A stretch of 64,000 bases of DNA from DASUAS01 sp963819475 (GCA_963819475.1 CAWFWE010000002.1:1054001-1118000), one strand, 5' to 3'. Positions 31,058-39,065 are shown, counted from the stretch's first letter. Translations and numbers: made by a program. Notes: generated by a model from the sequence alone, not told the origin.

Positions 31058-32209
31058 TCATGCCGTTTCCGCGGGTTCACGGAAATGCGGGATCACCTCC
31101 TCGCCGAAGATGCGGATCGTCTCGAGTTGCTGGTCCTGGGTGAGCGTGCCCATCTGGATGAGACACATCACATTGTCGACACCGGACTCCGCAAGTCGCT
31201 GCACGTAGGCAATCGCGGTGTCAGCGTCACCCAATGCATGGTCGAGGCTGTACAGAAGCGACGCGGCGCTCGGCGGCGCGTCGCCACGATCCAGCGCCTG
31301 GTAGGCGGCCTCCAGGTTCTCGCGCATGTAGGCGACGTTGTCGACCTGGTCAGTGTGGTGAGCCGGCGCAACGCCATTTGGAGCCGCCCAATGCGTAATC
31401 GCTTCGGCAAAGAACCGCAGCGCGCGGGCACCCACGACCAACGCCTCGTCGCGGTCTTCCATGAGGAACGTGGGACACAGTGCGGTGAACTCATCGTTCA
31501 CGATCCCGGGGGACACGACCGCGTCGAGGTCGCGGATCTCGCGTTCCTCGTCGAACATCTTCCGCATCCCTCCGACCATCTCGGGACCGCCGAATCCCAG
31601 CACCATCGGCCCGACGCCGTACTGTGCCGCGCGCTTCACCGTCTCGGAATTGGTGCAGGCCAGGAACAGCGGCGGGTGGGGCCGCTGCACGGGACGCGGC
31701 ACAACCGTGTGCGGGGGCCGATCCTCCGGGGGATGGACCTTCAGGAGGTCCGAGTCCCACTCGATCGTGTCTTGGCGCCAGCAATGCCCGATGAAACGGA
31801 GCGCCTCCTGCACCTGCGAAGTGGTGAGCGCCGGGTCGACGCCGCAGAGAGCCATCTCCTGGGCGGTGCCGCCTCGCGCGGCGCCCAAGTTCAGGCGACC
31901 GTTGGAGATGACATCGAGCATCGCGGCACGCTCGGCGACTCGCACGGGATGGTTGTAGCCAAACGGCATGCACACGGCCGCATGGCCGACGCGAATGCGT
32001 GAGGTCTTGGCCGCCACTGCGCTGAGAAAGATCTCCGGCGCGCTCATGTGCGAGTACTCGACGAGAGCATGGTGCTCGACCGCCCATATCCCGTCGAACC
32101 CCATCTCCTCTGCGAAGACAGCCTGATCAATGCAGTTGAGGATCTGCTGACGTTCCACGTCCGGAGTCCCGTACTCGACCTGGGCCTCGAAGATCATCGA
32201 GAACTTCAT
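31058..32209 (-). CDS. LLM-class flavin-dependent oxidoreductase (bacterial luciferase-like)
   Basis: A 383-residue luciferase-family monooxygenase-type protein. MKFSMIFEAQVEYGTPDVER is the N-terminus; FDGIWAVEHHALVEYSHMSA near residue 37, VCMPFGYNHPVRVAERAAML near 80 and ISNGRLNLGAARGG near 103 form the flavin pocket. The ATG at 32209 follows GAGGGGAG and is preferred to an in-frame start 54 bases upstream. It lies inside the putative tRNA-Gly element, between the TetR and nitroreductase remnants, and may have been regulated by the former. Substrate unknown. Confidence 0.87.
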   Translation of the reverse strand: MKFSMIFEAQVEYGTPDVERQQILNCIDQAVFAEEMGFDGIWAVEHHALVEYSHMSAPEIFLSAVAAKTSRIRVGHAAVCMPFGYNHPVRVAERAAMLDVISNGRLNLGAARGGTAQEMALCGVDPALTTSQVQEALRFIGHCWRQDTIEWDSDLLKVHPPEDRPPHTVVPRPVQRPHPPLFLACTNSETVKRAAQYGVGPMVLGFGGPEMVGGMRKMFDEEREIRDLDAVVSPGIVNDEFTALCPTFLMEDRDEALVVGARALRFFAEAITHWAAPNGVAPAHHTDQVDNVAYMRENLEAAYQALDRGDAPPSAASLLYSLDHALGDADTAIAYVQRLAESGVDNVMCLIQMGTLTQDQQLETIRIFGEEVIPHFREPAETA

Positions 32210-32454
32210 TCCGTACTCCCCTCTTCGCGTGGTCGTACCACGGAGCTCGACAGCGCGCCTCACGGCCTCTGTGTACCCGACGCGGCACCAGAGCGACAGG
32301 CGACGACTGCACCCCCAGTCTCGGAAGGTCGCGCCTCTTCGAGGCCTTGACGCGTCCTGCGCCGGTGATCAGCGCAACACGGGCCCGCCTGCCAACGCGC
32401 CACAGGCGGGCATCTGGTCAGCCCGGCGTTCCTTCCAACATCAGGGCCATCGAG

Positions 32455-32644
32455 GTGGCGTCAGCCGGGAGCTCGGATACCGCGAACGCGAGACCGCGGA
32501 GTTGCTCGGGATACCGTGCCCGGAGAACACCCAGGTGGGCTTGTTCCCCGTCGCGTACACCATCGGCACAGAGTTCCGCCGAGAGATCGCAGCCTGTCCG
32601 ACGGTCGGGTCTTCTGGAACCAGTGGGGTGCCGGGTCGGCGTGA
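32455..32644 (+). pseudogene. Nitroreductase C-terminal remnant
   Basis: One frame gives RERETAELLGIPCPENTQVG and LFPVAYTIGTEFRR, matching the nitroreductase segment that normally reads roughly LGIP-x-LIPVGYP. After about 32585 a one-base shift gives LSDGRVFWNQWG with a stop at 32642-32644, matching the family C-terminus. Nothing of the N-terminal two thirds can be found in the 245 bases back to the LLM start. It is a decayed gene. Confidence 0.5.
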
Positions 32645-32672
32645 TTTCGCCCGACGAACAGGGAACGCTTCG

Positions 32673-33149
32673 ATGCCCATAGCCGGTGTGTCCCATCTCG
32701 GGTTGTGCGTGACGGACCTCGATGCGTCACTTCGCTTCTACTGTGACGTCCTGGGGTTCGAAGTGCTCACGAGCATCCAGTCGTCCAGCCCGCAGGTCGC
32801 GAAGCTCGTCGAGCTCGAGGAGATCGACATGTCGCTGAAGGTGATCCAGCTCGACCCGTTGCGCCTGGAGCTCATCCAGTTCTCGACCCCGTCACCGATC
32901 GGTGGCGGACACGGACCTTTCAACCGGGTCGGCTACACGCATCTCTCGTTGAAGGTGTTGGACTTCGACGCAGAGCTCGAGCGCGTGCGGCGGGCCGGCG
33001 CCCACCTGCTCGAGAGCACGATCGGCAAGATCGGATCGAACTCGCGGTTCGCGTTCGTCCTCGATCCCGACGGCAATCGCGTCGAGTTGCTCGCACCCTT
33101 CGACGATGAGGCGGCTCGGAAACCCTGGGACTTCTCGTCGAGCGGATGA
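32673..33149 (+). CDS. VOC (glyoxalase/bleomycin-resistance fold) protein
   Basis: A 158-residue protein with two VOC beta-alpha-beta-beta-beta modules. The first starts GVSHLGLCVTDLDASLRFYC with a metal-ligand His; LRLELIQFSTP supplies a Glu. The second starts GYTHLSLKVLDFDAELERVR with another His, and FAFVLDPDGNRVELLAPF holds the last Glu, so a metal site H-E-H-E is possible. The family includes methylmalonyl-CoA epimerase, glyoxalase and extradiol dioxygenases. It precedes the GMC oxidoreductase by 66 bases within the putative element. Confidence 0.87.
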   Translation: MPIAGVSHLGLCVTDLDASLRFYCDVLGFEVLTSIQSSSPQVAKLVELEEIDMSLKVIQLDPLRLELIQFSTPSPIGGGHGPFNRVGYTHLSLKVLDFDAELERVRRAGAHLLESTIGKIGSNSRFAFVLDPDGNRVELLAPFDDEAARKPWDFSSSG

Positions 33150-33215
33150 CGGGTCCGAAACCGCTCGAGCGCGCCAGGATCGAGGCGCGGTTCCACGATC
33201 TGCGCAGGAGAAACA

Positions 33216-34694
33216 ATGGAACTCGGTGCGACGTACGACACCGTCATCGTGGGTTCGGGCTCAGCGGGTAGCGCGCTCGCCGCCCGCCTGAGCGAAGATC
33301 CGAGCCGGCGAGTGGCGTTGCTCGAGGCCGGGCCCGATTTCCGCATCCGCGATCTCCCGCCGGAGCTGGCGATGCTGTCCCAACCGGTCGCGTGGCCCTA
33401 CGACTGGGCCAACGAGGTCGTTTCGATCCGCGACCGACGCCTGCCCTACAGCCGCGGCCGCGTGGTCGGTGGATCGTCGCAGATAAACGGCGGCGTCGCG
33501 ATTCGCGCCGAACCCGACGACCTGGCGTCGATGCCACCCGGTTGGCGTTTCGACGATTTGCTGCCGGCATTCTGTCGCAGCGAAACGGATGTCGACTTCG
33601 GGGACGCGTCCTACCACGGGGACAACGGCCCGATCCCCATCGTGCGCTGGCCGCGCGACACCTGGGTACCGGTGCAGTCGGCATTCCACGAGGCGTGCCT
33701 TGCATTGGGATTCGTCGGCTGCCCCGACCACAACGCGCCCTACACAACCGGCGTAGGGCCGGCCCCCATGAATCGCGTGGAGCTCCAGCGCATGTCGAAC
33801 CTCCGCGTGTACCTCGAGCCTGCACGACACCGCGCCAACCTCCACGTTCAGGGGGATGCGCACGTCCGCAATGTACGAATCGAAGGCGCGCGCGCCGTCG
33901 GTGTCGAGCTTGTCGACGGCACGCGCATCGGCGCCGGCGAGGTAATACTGTGCGCGAGCATCGTGCAGAACCCGCCGCTGCTCTGGCGTTCGGGGGTCGG
34001 ACCGGCTGACGCCATTCGCGCCGTCGGCGGCGAATGCCTCGTCGATTCTCCGCACGTGGGCGAGCACCTCACCGACCACTACGTCGTCAAGTATGCGACG
34101 AAGATGGACGCGCGACTCGTGAGCGACACGGACCCGTCGATCCAGAACATCCTGCGTCTCACGGCACCCGGAAGTGACCGTACCAACGACCTGCAGATAA
34201 CCCCCGGAGTTCGGCGCCACTCCGATGGCGCCCGGTCGATCCTGCTGTGGGTGAGTCTCCAACTCCCAGACGGCGAGGGCCGCATCATTCCGACTTCACT
34301 CGACCCCGACACTTCGCCAGTCATCCAGTGGCCGTTCGCGGGCATCACCTCGAACATCGAGCGCATCCGGGAAGGCTGGCGCGCCGCAGCCCGCATTGCG
34401 GACGCCACCAACATCGCGACCGATCGCCCCGCGATCGCCCGAGACCTTGCGCTCGACGACCACGAAGTCGACGAGATCATCGCAGCCGAACACTCGGCCT
34501 TCTATCACGGAGTCGGGACCTGCAGAATGGGCATCGACGCTGGGAACAGCGTGGTCGATCCTCAGTGCTGCGTGCACGGAGTCGAAGGCCTCCGCGTCGT
34601 CGACGCCTCGATCGTGCCAACCGTTCCCCGCAGCAACACCCACATGCTGGTTGTCGCCCTCGCGGAGCACATCGCCGAGAAGGCGAGCTGGTGA
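33216..34694 (+). CDS. GMC-family FAD oxidoreductase
   Basis: A 492-residue glucose-methanol-choline oxidoreductase. The FAD-binding VIVGSGSAGSALAARLSED is at residue 10, GRVVGGSSQINGGVAIRA near 80, and the active-site HGVGTCRMGIDAG near 430, followed by VVDASIVPTVPRSNTHM. It oxidises an alcohol to aldehyde or ketone. Length is slightly under the common 530-550 because the substrate domain is short. Codon choice (GTA, ATA, TTG present) looks a little less GC-rich than that of neighbours outside the element. It is the last gene before the intact tRNA-Gly. Confidence 0.9.
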   Translation: MELGATYDTVIVGSGSAGSALAARLSEDPSRRVALLEAGPDFRIRDLPPELAMLSQPVAWPYDWANEVVSIRDRRLPYSRGRVVGGSSQINGGVAIRAEPDDLASMPPGWRFDDLLPAFCRSETDVDFGDASYHGDNGPIPIVRWPRDTWVPVQSAFHEACLALGFVGCPDHNAPYTTGVGPAPMNRVELQRMSNLRVYLEPARHRANLHVQGDAHVRNVRIEGARAVGVELVDGTRIGAGEVILCASIVQNPPLLWRSGVGPADAIRAVGGECLVDSPHVGEHLTDHYVVKYATKMDARLVSDTDPSIQNILRLTAPGSDRTNDLQITPGVRRHSDGARSILLWVSLQLPDGEGRIIPTSLDPDTSPVIQWPFAGITSNIERIREGWRAAARIADATNIATDRPAIARDLALDDHEVDEIIAAEHSAFYHGVGTCRMGIDAGNSVVDPQCCVHGVEGLRVVDASIVPTVPRSNTHMLVVALAEHIAEKASW

Positions 34695-34824
34695 CCCTCG
34701 ATGTCCGCTCCAAGGTCGATTGCGTATGAACCGCGCCGGACCCGAGAAGGACACACCGCCGCGTGGCGCTCACCGTGACTCCCGGTCTCGAGCAGCGCTC
34801 GGAGTCAGCCTCCTCGCCCGCATC

Positions 34825-34843
34825 GGTGGCAGAGCCGGTGGCA
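34825..34843. repeat. GGTGGCA pair, possible integrase arm site (right)
   Basis: GGTGGCA at 34825-34831 and 34837-34843 with the same 12-base period as the pair at 30230-30248; the surrounding bases (GGTGGCAG, then GGTGGCAA) are also shared. It lies 71 bases inside the right att-like repeat. Confidence 0.4.
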
Positions 34844-34862
34844 AACCTCGCCACACGAGGAA

Positions 34863-34884
34863 GCCCCCTCCGGAGAGAGGGGGC
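34863..34884 (-). terminator. Hairpin downstream of tRNA-Gly
   Basis: GCCCCCTC (34863-34870) and GAGGGGGC (34877-34884) form a perfect 8-bp stem with a six-base loop. On the minus strand it lies about 30 bases after the tRNA 3' end and is followed by TTCCTCG. It could also end the plus-strand GMC transcript. Confidence 0.5.
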
Positions 34885-34915
34885 CGGGCCTGCGGTTCTG
34901 TGGAGCGGACTGTCG

Positions 34916-34988
34916 AGCGGACGACGGGATTCGAACCCGCGACCCCAACCTTGGCAAGGTTGTGCTCTACCAACTGAGCCACGTCCGC
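34916..34988 (-). tRNA. tRNA-Gly (anticodon GCC)
   Basis: A complete 73-base cloverleaf on the minus strand: acceptor GCGGACG with CGTCCGC, D arm GCTC-AGTTGGTA-GAGC, anticodon stem CAACC/GGTTG with loop TTGCCAA (anticodon GCC), and T arm GCGGG-TTCGAAT-CCCGT. The discriminator is T (U) and CCA is not encoded. Its 3' 46 bases recur at 30079-30124, consistent with use as an integration site. Confidence 0.95.
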
Positions 34989-35019
34989 GTGGGCCACGAG
35001 ATTAGCGCGAACCGGTCGG

Positions 35020-35961
35020 TCAGGTCCCGGCCAGGCGCTCCACCACCGGTGCGAACTGCTCGAACTGGTCGTCGCCGAACACGACGTAGGAGACGCCCCA
35101 CTCCTCCCGGCGGGCGACCAGGGTGTCGCACACCTGGTCGACCGCGCCCGCCAGCACCGCCCCCGACTCGAGCGCCTCGCTCGGCTCGACGCCGAACGCC
35201 GGCGCCATGGCCTCGGCCAGGGCCTGTGGGTCGTCGGTGATCGCGGCCACGAAGTAGCGGATCTGGAGCTCGACGTCGTCGAAGCGCTCCCCCGCCCCTT
35301 CCCGCACCCAGCCGATCTTGCGGCGGGTCGAGTCGCCGAGCGTGTCGCGGGCCGCGTCGGCGCCGATCTCGCCCGCCCGCAGGATCGGGTTGATACCCAC
35401 GATGTCGGCCTCGCGTCCCGCGAGGGTCAGGACCTTGCGGCCACCCCCGCCCACGAGGATCGGCGGGCGGGGCTGTTGCCGCGGCTTCGGCAACGCGTCG
35501 TACGCGGTGATCCGGTAGTGCTCGCCCGCGAAGTCGAACGGACCCTCGCCCCAGGCGCCCTTCACCACCGCGAGTGCCTCCTCGAGCCGCGCGATGCGGG
35601 TGCCGGGCGAGTCGTACCGGAGACCGAGCGCGGTGTAGTCGGCCGTCATCCAGCCCGCGCCGAGGCCGAACTCGAGCCGGCCGCCGGACAGCACGTCGAG
35701 GGTGGCGGCCTCCTTGGCGGCCACCGCCGGGTGCTTGTAGTCGTTGCCGAGGACCAGCGTCCCGATGCGCAGCGTCTCGGTGGCGGCGGCCGCGAACGAC
35801 ACCGCGACCATCGGCGCAAGCGCGGCGTCGACGAAGTGGTCGGGCATGAACAGGGTCGAGTAGCCGAGACCTTCGATCCGGCGCGCCTGCTCGCTCCACT
35901 CGGCCTGTGTGCGCGCGGTGGACGCCTGCACCCCGAAGCGGAACTTGTGTGTCGAGCCCAT
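35020..35961 (-). CDS. TIGR03621-like F420-dependent LLM oxidoreductase
   Basis: A 313-residue luciferase-like protein: FRFGVQASTARTQAEWSEQA, YSTLFMPDHFVD, LRIGTLVLGNDYKHP, VLSGGRLEFGLGAGWMTADY near residue 88 and RPPILVGGGGRKVL. The N-terminus and the TADY motif are those of the TIGR03621 group, predicted F420 enzymes of actinobacteria. ATG 35961 is chosen; upstream codons overlap the dUTPase gene. It follows dUTPase by five bases and ends the minus-strand Fur-rubrerythrin-DUF3501-dut series. Substrate unknown. Confidence 0.87.
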   Translation of the reverse strand: MGSTHKFRFGVQASTARTQAEWSEQARRIEGLGYSTLFMPDHFVDAALAPMVAVSFAAAATETLRIGTLVLGNDYKHPAVAAKEAATLDVLSGGRLEFGLGAGWMTADYTALGLRYDSPGTRIARLEEALAVVKGAWGEGPFDFAGEHYRITAYDALPKPRQQPRPPILVGGGGRKVLTLAGREADIVGINPILRAGEIGADAARDTLGDSTRRKIGWVREGAGERFDDVELQIRYFVAAITDDPQALAEAMAPAFGVEPSEALESGAVLAGAVDQVCDTLVARREEWGVSYVVFGDDQFEQFAPVVERLAGT

Positions 35962-35966
35962 GTGCG

Positions 35967-36401
35967 TCACACCCCCGTCGAGCCGAAGCCGAACGTGTCG
36001 CGCTCGGTGGAGTCGAGCTGTTCGACCTCGCGCCACACGACCTGCTCCACGCGTTGGATCACCAGTTGCGCGATGCGGTCGCCGCGCTCGACGGTATAGG
36101 ACCGGCTCGGATCGGTGTTCACGAGCAGCACCTTGAGCTCGCCGCGGTAGAGCGGGTCGATGAGCCCGGGCGTGTTGAGGCAGGTGATACCCGACCTCAA
36201 CGCGAGGCCGGAGCGGGGCAGCACGAACCCGGCGTAGCCCGACGGGATCGCCACCGCGAGCCCGGTGGGCACGAGCGCGCGCCCACCACCCGCGGCCAGC
36301 TCGACCGCCTCCCGGGCGTGGAGGTCGTACCCGGCGTCGTCGGTGTGCTGCTGCTTCGGCAGCGGCAACCCCTGGTCGAGCCGCTGGACCCGGATCTCCA
36401 C
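35967..36401 (-). CDS. dut: Deoxyuridine 5'-triphosphate nucleotidohydrolase
   Basis: A 144-residue trimeric-type dUTPase. The five family motifs are present: DAGYDLHA (near 22), PRSGLALRSGI (near 63), NTPGLIDPLYRGELKVLL (near 76), RGDRIAQLVI (near 105) and the C-terminal RDTFGFGSTG. The last motif has TFGFG where most have GxGGFG. It hydrolyses dUTP to dUMP, protecting DNA from uracil and supplying thymidylate synthesis. It lies four bases after DUF3501 and five before the LLM gene. Confidence 0.93.
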   Translation of the reverse strand: MEIRVQRLDQGLPLPKQQHTDDAGYDLHAREAVELAAGGGRALVPTGLAVAIPSGYAGFVLPRSGLALRSGITCLNTPGLIDPLYRGELKVLLVNTDPSRSYTVERGDRIAQLVIQRVEQVVWREVEQLDSTERDTFGFGSTGV

Positions 36402-36405
36402 CGTG

Positions 36406-36996
36406 TCAGTCCGCGAAGTCGCCGGCGAGCTCGGCTCGCTGCGCGTCGTTGAGCTCGACCCACACCTGGTACTCGGGATGGTCGACGACCAACCGCGCCG
36501 AGCCCGACGCGAGCTCGGCGCGCTGCCGGGCGTCGAACGGAAACTTCAGGTAATGCACCGTCGACGTGATGTCATCGCGCGTGAGGCGCTCCTCGTCGCT
36601 CGGCACGGCCTGCACCCGCGACCCGCTCCCGCGCGCACCCACCTCGAAGTACACGTGGAACTCGATGCCGCGCAGCTTCGGGAGCCACTCCCGCAACAAC
36701 GCGTCGTCGGTCAGCTCGATGAAGAGGGTGCCGGACAGCTCGCCCGGATCCGGAATGAGCTCGTTGTAGGTCTCGACCTCGTGGGCGATGGCCTCGTCGG
36801 TGAGCATGCGCTCGGCCCGCGCCATCTCCTGCACCTGCCACCGCATGGTGTCGGTGTTCTCGAACACGATGGTCACGATGTCACCGAGCGCGATCCGGCG
36901 ACGGCGCTTCATGTCGATGATGCCGGCGCGGAATTCCTGTCGCTCGCGCTCGTACGCGCGGTGGTCGACGATGTCGTCGACGGTCAGCTTCCTCAC
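36406..36996 (-). CDS. DUF3501 family protein
   Basis: A 196-residue protein: MRKLTVDDIVDHRAYERERQ, then EFRAGIIDMKRRRRIALGDI, TIVFENTDTMRWQVQEMARA and ERMLTDEAIAHEVETYNELI. These are the hallmark stretches of DUF3501. The family typically neighbours rubrerythrin or ferredoxin-like genes, as it does here, hinting at iron or peroxide metabolism, but no activity is known. It is separated from rubrerythrin by a strong hairpin and followed closely by dut. Confidence 0.88.
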   Translation of the reverse strand: MRKLTVDDIVDHRAYERERQEFRAGIIDMKRRRRIALGDIVTIVFENTDTMRWQVQEMARAERMLTDEAIAHEVETYNELIPDPGELSGTLFIELTDDALLREWLPKLRGIEFHVYFEVGARGSGSRVQAVPSDEERLTRDDITSTVHYLKFPFDARQRAELASGSARLVVDHPEYQVWVELNDAQRAELAGDFAD

Positions 36997-37030
36997 GCGT
37001 CACTCCTCTCGGCCGGGGTGGTGCACAGCG

Positions 37031-37061
37031 CACGACCCCGGGGAATCCCCCCGGGGTCGTG
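37031..37061 (-). terminator. Strong 13-bp hairpin after rubrerythrin
   Basis: CACGACCCCGGGG (37031-37043) pairs perfectly with CCCCGGGGTCGTG (37049-37061) around a five-base loop. It lies 21 bases downstream of the rubrerythrin stop and 34 before the DUF3501 start. Without a T-run it may act as a partial terminator or as an mRNA-stabilising element within the operon. Confidence 0.7.
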
Positions 37062-37082
37062 GCCAGGAACCGAAGGGCAGCT

Positions 37083-37505
37083 TCAGCCGTCGAGGGACTC
37101 GAGGCCCTGCGTGAAGCGGCCGGCGTGGCTCTTCTCGGCGCGGGCGAGCGTCTCGAGCCACTCGGCGACCTCCTCGAAGTCTTCGTCGCGCGCGGTCTTC
37201 GCGAACCCCGGGTACATCTCCGTGTACTCGTAGGTCTCACCGGCGATCGCCGAGTTGAGGTTGTCGGCGGTGGCCCCGACCGCGACACCGGTCACCGGGT
37301 CGCCGACCTCGGCGAGGAAGTCGAAGTGACCAAACGCGTGACCGGTCTCGCCCTCGGCGACCGAGCGGAACAGCGCGGCGACGTCCGGGTAGCCCTCGAC
37401 GTCGGCCTTCTGCGCGAAGTAGAGGTAGCGGCGGTTCGCCTGGCTCTCACCCGCGAAGGCCTCCTTGAGGTTCTCGTGGGTCTTGGTGCCGTTCAGGTCG
37501 GGCAT
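37083..37505 (-). CDS. Rubrerythrin (erythrin domain only)
   Basis: A 140-residue four-helix di-iron protein. Ligand motifs ExxH are recognisable: EAFAGESQANRRYLYFAQKA (Glu 20), RSVAEGETGHAFGH (Glu/His near 53), AIAGETYEYTEMY (Glu near 90) and RAEKSHAGRF (near 125). There is no C-terminal rubredoxin domain and no cysteine, so electrons must come from another carrier. Rubrerythrins reduce hydrogen peroxide in the cytoplasm. AAGGAG precedes the ATG. The Fur-type regulator upstream and DUF3501 downstream support a peroxide/iron response unit. Confidence 0.92.
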   Translation of the reverse strand: MPDLNGTKTHENLKEAFAGESQANRRYLYFAQKADVEGYPDVAALFRSVAEGETGHAFGHFDFLAEVGDPVTGVAVGATADNLNSAIAGETYEYTEMYPGFAKTARDEDFEEVAEWLETLARAEKSHAGRFTQGLESLDG

Positions 37506-37558
37506 GCGTTGGTCTCCTTGTGGTGTCTGGCTGCTAGCTGTCTGAGAACTCGGCGCGG

Positions 37559-37996
37559 TCAGGCGTCGATGGGGTCACTCGCGAGGCAGTCTTCGCAGAC
37601 CCCGCGGAACACGACCTCGACCGCCTCGACGGTGAACTGCCGCCGGTACCGCAAGGGCACTCGGAGGTCGGCGATGTCGAGGAGCACGTCGCGCACGGTG
37701 CCGCACCGCGTGCACACCAGGTGCTGGTGGGCGTGCTCGACGTTGGGATCGACCCGGATGCTGCCGGTGCCGATGTCGAGCAGCTCGACCTCGCCCATGG
37801 CCTCGAGGTCGTGGACGGTCTGGTACACGGTCTTGCGCGAGATGGTGGGCATCTCGGCCCGCGCGGCCTCGTAGAGCGACTCCACCGTCGGGTGCGTGTC
37901 GACATCGTGCAGCAGGCGGAAGATCGCCTGGCGCTGCGGGGTGACCCGCAGGCCCTGGTCCCGGAACCGGGAGGTGAGCTCGTCGACCGTCTTCAC
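37559..37996 (-). CDS. Fur/PerR-family transcriptional regulator
   Basis: A 145-residue Fur-type repressor. The winged HTH (residues about 10-80) contains RVTPQRQAIFRLL and TISRKTVYQTVHDLEAMGEV. The dimerisation domain has HAHQHLVCTRCG, giving the regulatory histidines and first CxxC, and the structural zinc is completed by CEDC near the end. It senses metal or peroxide and represses nearby genes. GTG 37996 fits the family length. An inverted repeat just upstream is a likely autoregulatory operator. It lies ahead of rubrerythrin on the same strand. Confidence 0.92.
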   Translation of the reverse strand: MKTVDELTSRFRDQGLRVTPQRQAIFRLLHDVDTHPTVESLYEAARAEMPTISRKTVYQTVHDLEAMGEVELLDIGTGSIRVDPNVEHAHQHLVCTRCGTVRDVLLDIADLRVPLRYRRQFTVEAVEVVFRGVCEDCLASDPIDA

Positions 37997-38009
37997 GCCC
38001 GCCAGCTTA

Positions 38010-38030
38010 TCAACAACGATTGTCAGTTGA
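38010..38030. promoter_or_regulatory. Candidate Fur-family operator
   Basis: TCAAC at 38010-38014 and GTTGA at 38026-38030 are inverted repeats, with an inner ACAA-CGA-TTGT inverted repeat at 38013-38023. The stretch is AT-rich and starts 14 bases upstream of the regulator's GTG, where a repressor would block initiation. Fur-family boxes are AT-rich palindromes of this size. It also lies 61 bases before the divergent dehydrogenase start. Confidence 0.5.
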
Positions 38031-38090
38031 CACCCCGCCACGACGGCGTGGTCGTCGCCGACGTCCGGACCGCTGTGTGATGATCGCCCC

Positions 38091-39065
38091 ATGACCAAGC
38101 ACCGCGCCCTCGTGACCGCCCCGTTCCGCGGCCCGGGCCTCGACACCCTCCGCTCGTTCGCCGACGTCGTGCTCGACCCGTGGATCGACCACCAGCCGCT
38201 GCGCATCTACGACGCCGACGCGCTGGCCGCGCGGGTGACGGCAGAGGAGGCCGACCTGCTCATCGTCGAGTCCGACAGCGTGAAGGGCCCGGTCCTCGAC
38301 CTGCCGCTCGTGGCCATCGGCTCCTGCCGGGGCGACCCCAACAACGTCGACGTCGACGCCGCCACCGCCAAGGGCATCCCGGTGCTGCGGGCGCCGGGGC
38401 GCAACGCCGACGCGGTGGCGGAGATGGCCGTCGGCCTGCTCTTCGCCGTCACCCGGGGCATCGTCCGCGCCGACCTCGACGTGCGCGCGGGCGAGACGTA
38501 CCGCAACGGCACTATCCCCTACCAGCGCTTCCGGGCCTGGCAGGTGGCCAGCCAGACCGTGGGCATCGTGGGCTACGGCGCGGTGGGCCGGGCGGCGGCG
38601 TGGCGCTTCGCCGGCCTCGGCGCGAACGTCATCAGCTACGACCCGTTCGCGCCCGACGCCACGCACTCGCTCGACGACCTGCTCGCCGAGGCCGACGTCG
38701 TGTCGATGCACGCCGCGGTCACCCCTGACTCCGAGGGCATGATCGGCGCCGAGCAGTTCGCCCGCATGCGCGAGGGCGCGATCTACCTCAACACCGCCCG
38801 GGCGATGCTGCACGACACCGACGCACTCACCGCCTCGCTCGCCGATGGTCACCTCGGCGGCGCCGGGCTCGACCACTTCGTCGGTGAGCACCTCGCCACC
38901 GACCACCCGCTGTGCTCGATGGCGAACGTGGTGCTCACGCCCCACATCGGCGGCGCCACCTACGACACCGAGGCCAACCACACGACGCTCATCGTCGACG
39001 GCCTGGTGCGCCTGTTGGACGGCGGCACGCCGTCGAACCTCGTGAACCCCGAGGTCCTGAAGTGA
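38091..39065 (+). CDS. D-isomer-specific 2-hydroxyacid dehydrogenase
   Basis: A 324-residue NAD-dependent dehydrogenase of the phosphoglycerate dehydrogenase type. VGIVGYGAVGRAAAWRF near residue 155 is the NAD motif, NTARAML near 240 carries the catalytic Arg, GLDHFVGEHL near 265 the Glu region, and TPHIGGATYDTEANH near 290 the catalytic His. There is no ACT domain. It reduces a 2-keto acid or oxidises a D-hydroxyacid. Its stop overlaps the GTG of the class II aldolase, so the two probably process one sugar-acid substrate. Confidence 0.9.
   Translation: MTKHRALVTAPFRGPGLDTLRSFADVVLDPWIDHQPLRIYDADALAARVTAEEADLLIVESDSVKGPVLDLPLVAIGSCRGDPNNVDVDAATAKGIPVLRAPGRNADAVAEMAVGLLFAVTRGIVRADLDVRAGETYRNGTIPYQRFRAWQVASQTVGIVGYGAVGRAAAWRFAGLGANVISYDPFAPDATHSLDDLLAEADVVSMHAAVTPDSEGMIGAEQFARMREGAIYLNTARAMLHDTDALTASLADGHLGGAGLDHFVGEHLATDHPLCSMANVVLTPHIGGATYDTEANHTTLIVDGLVRLLDGGTPSNLVNPEVLK

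Larger units (their letters stand above)
30079..34960. mobile_element. Putative tRNA-Gly integrated element or its remnant
   Basis: A 46-bp sequence is repeated exactly at 30079-30124 and 34915-34960 in the same orientation. The right copy is the 3' part of a complete tRNA-Gly gene; the left copy lacks the 5' half. This is the geometry left by an element inserting into a tRNA 3' end: intact gene, then element, then displaced 3' end. Inside are an LLM oxidoreductase, a VOC protein, a GMC oxidoreductase and remnants of TetR and nitroreductase genes. Near both ends lies a GGTGGCA pair with identical 12-base spacing. No integrase is recognisable, so it may be a deletion derivative. Confidence 0.55.
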
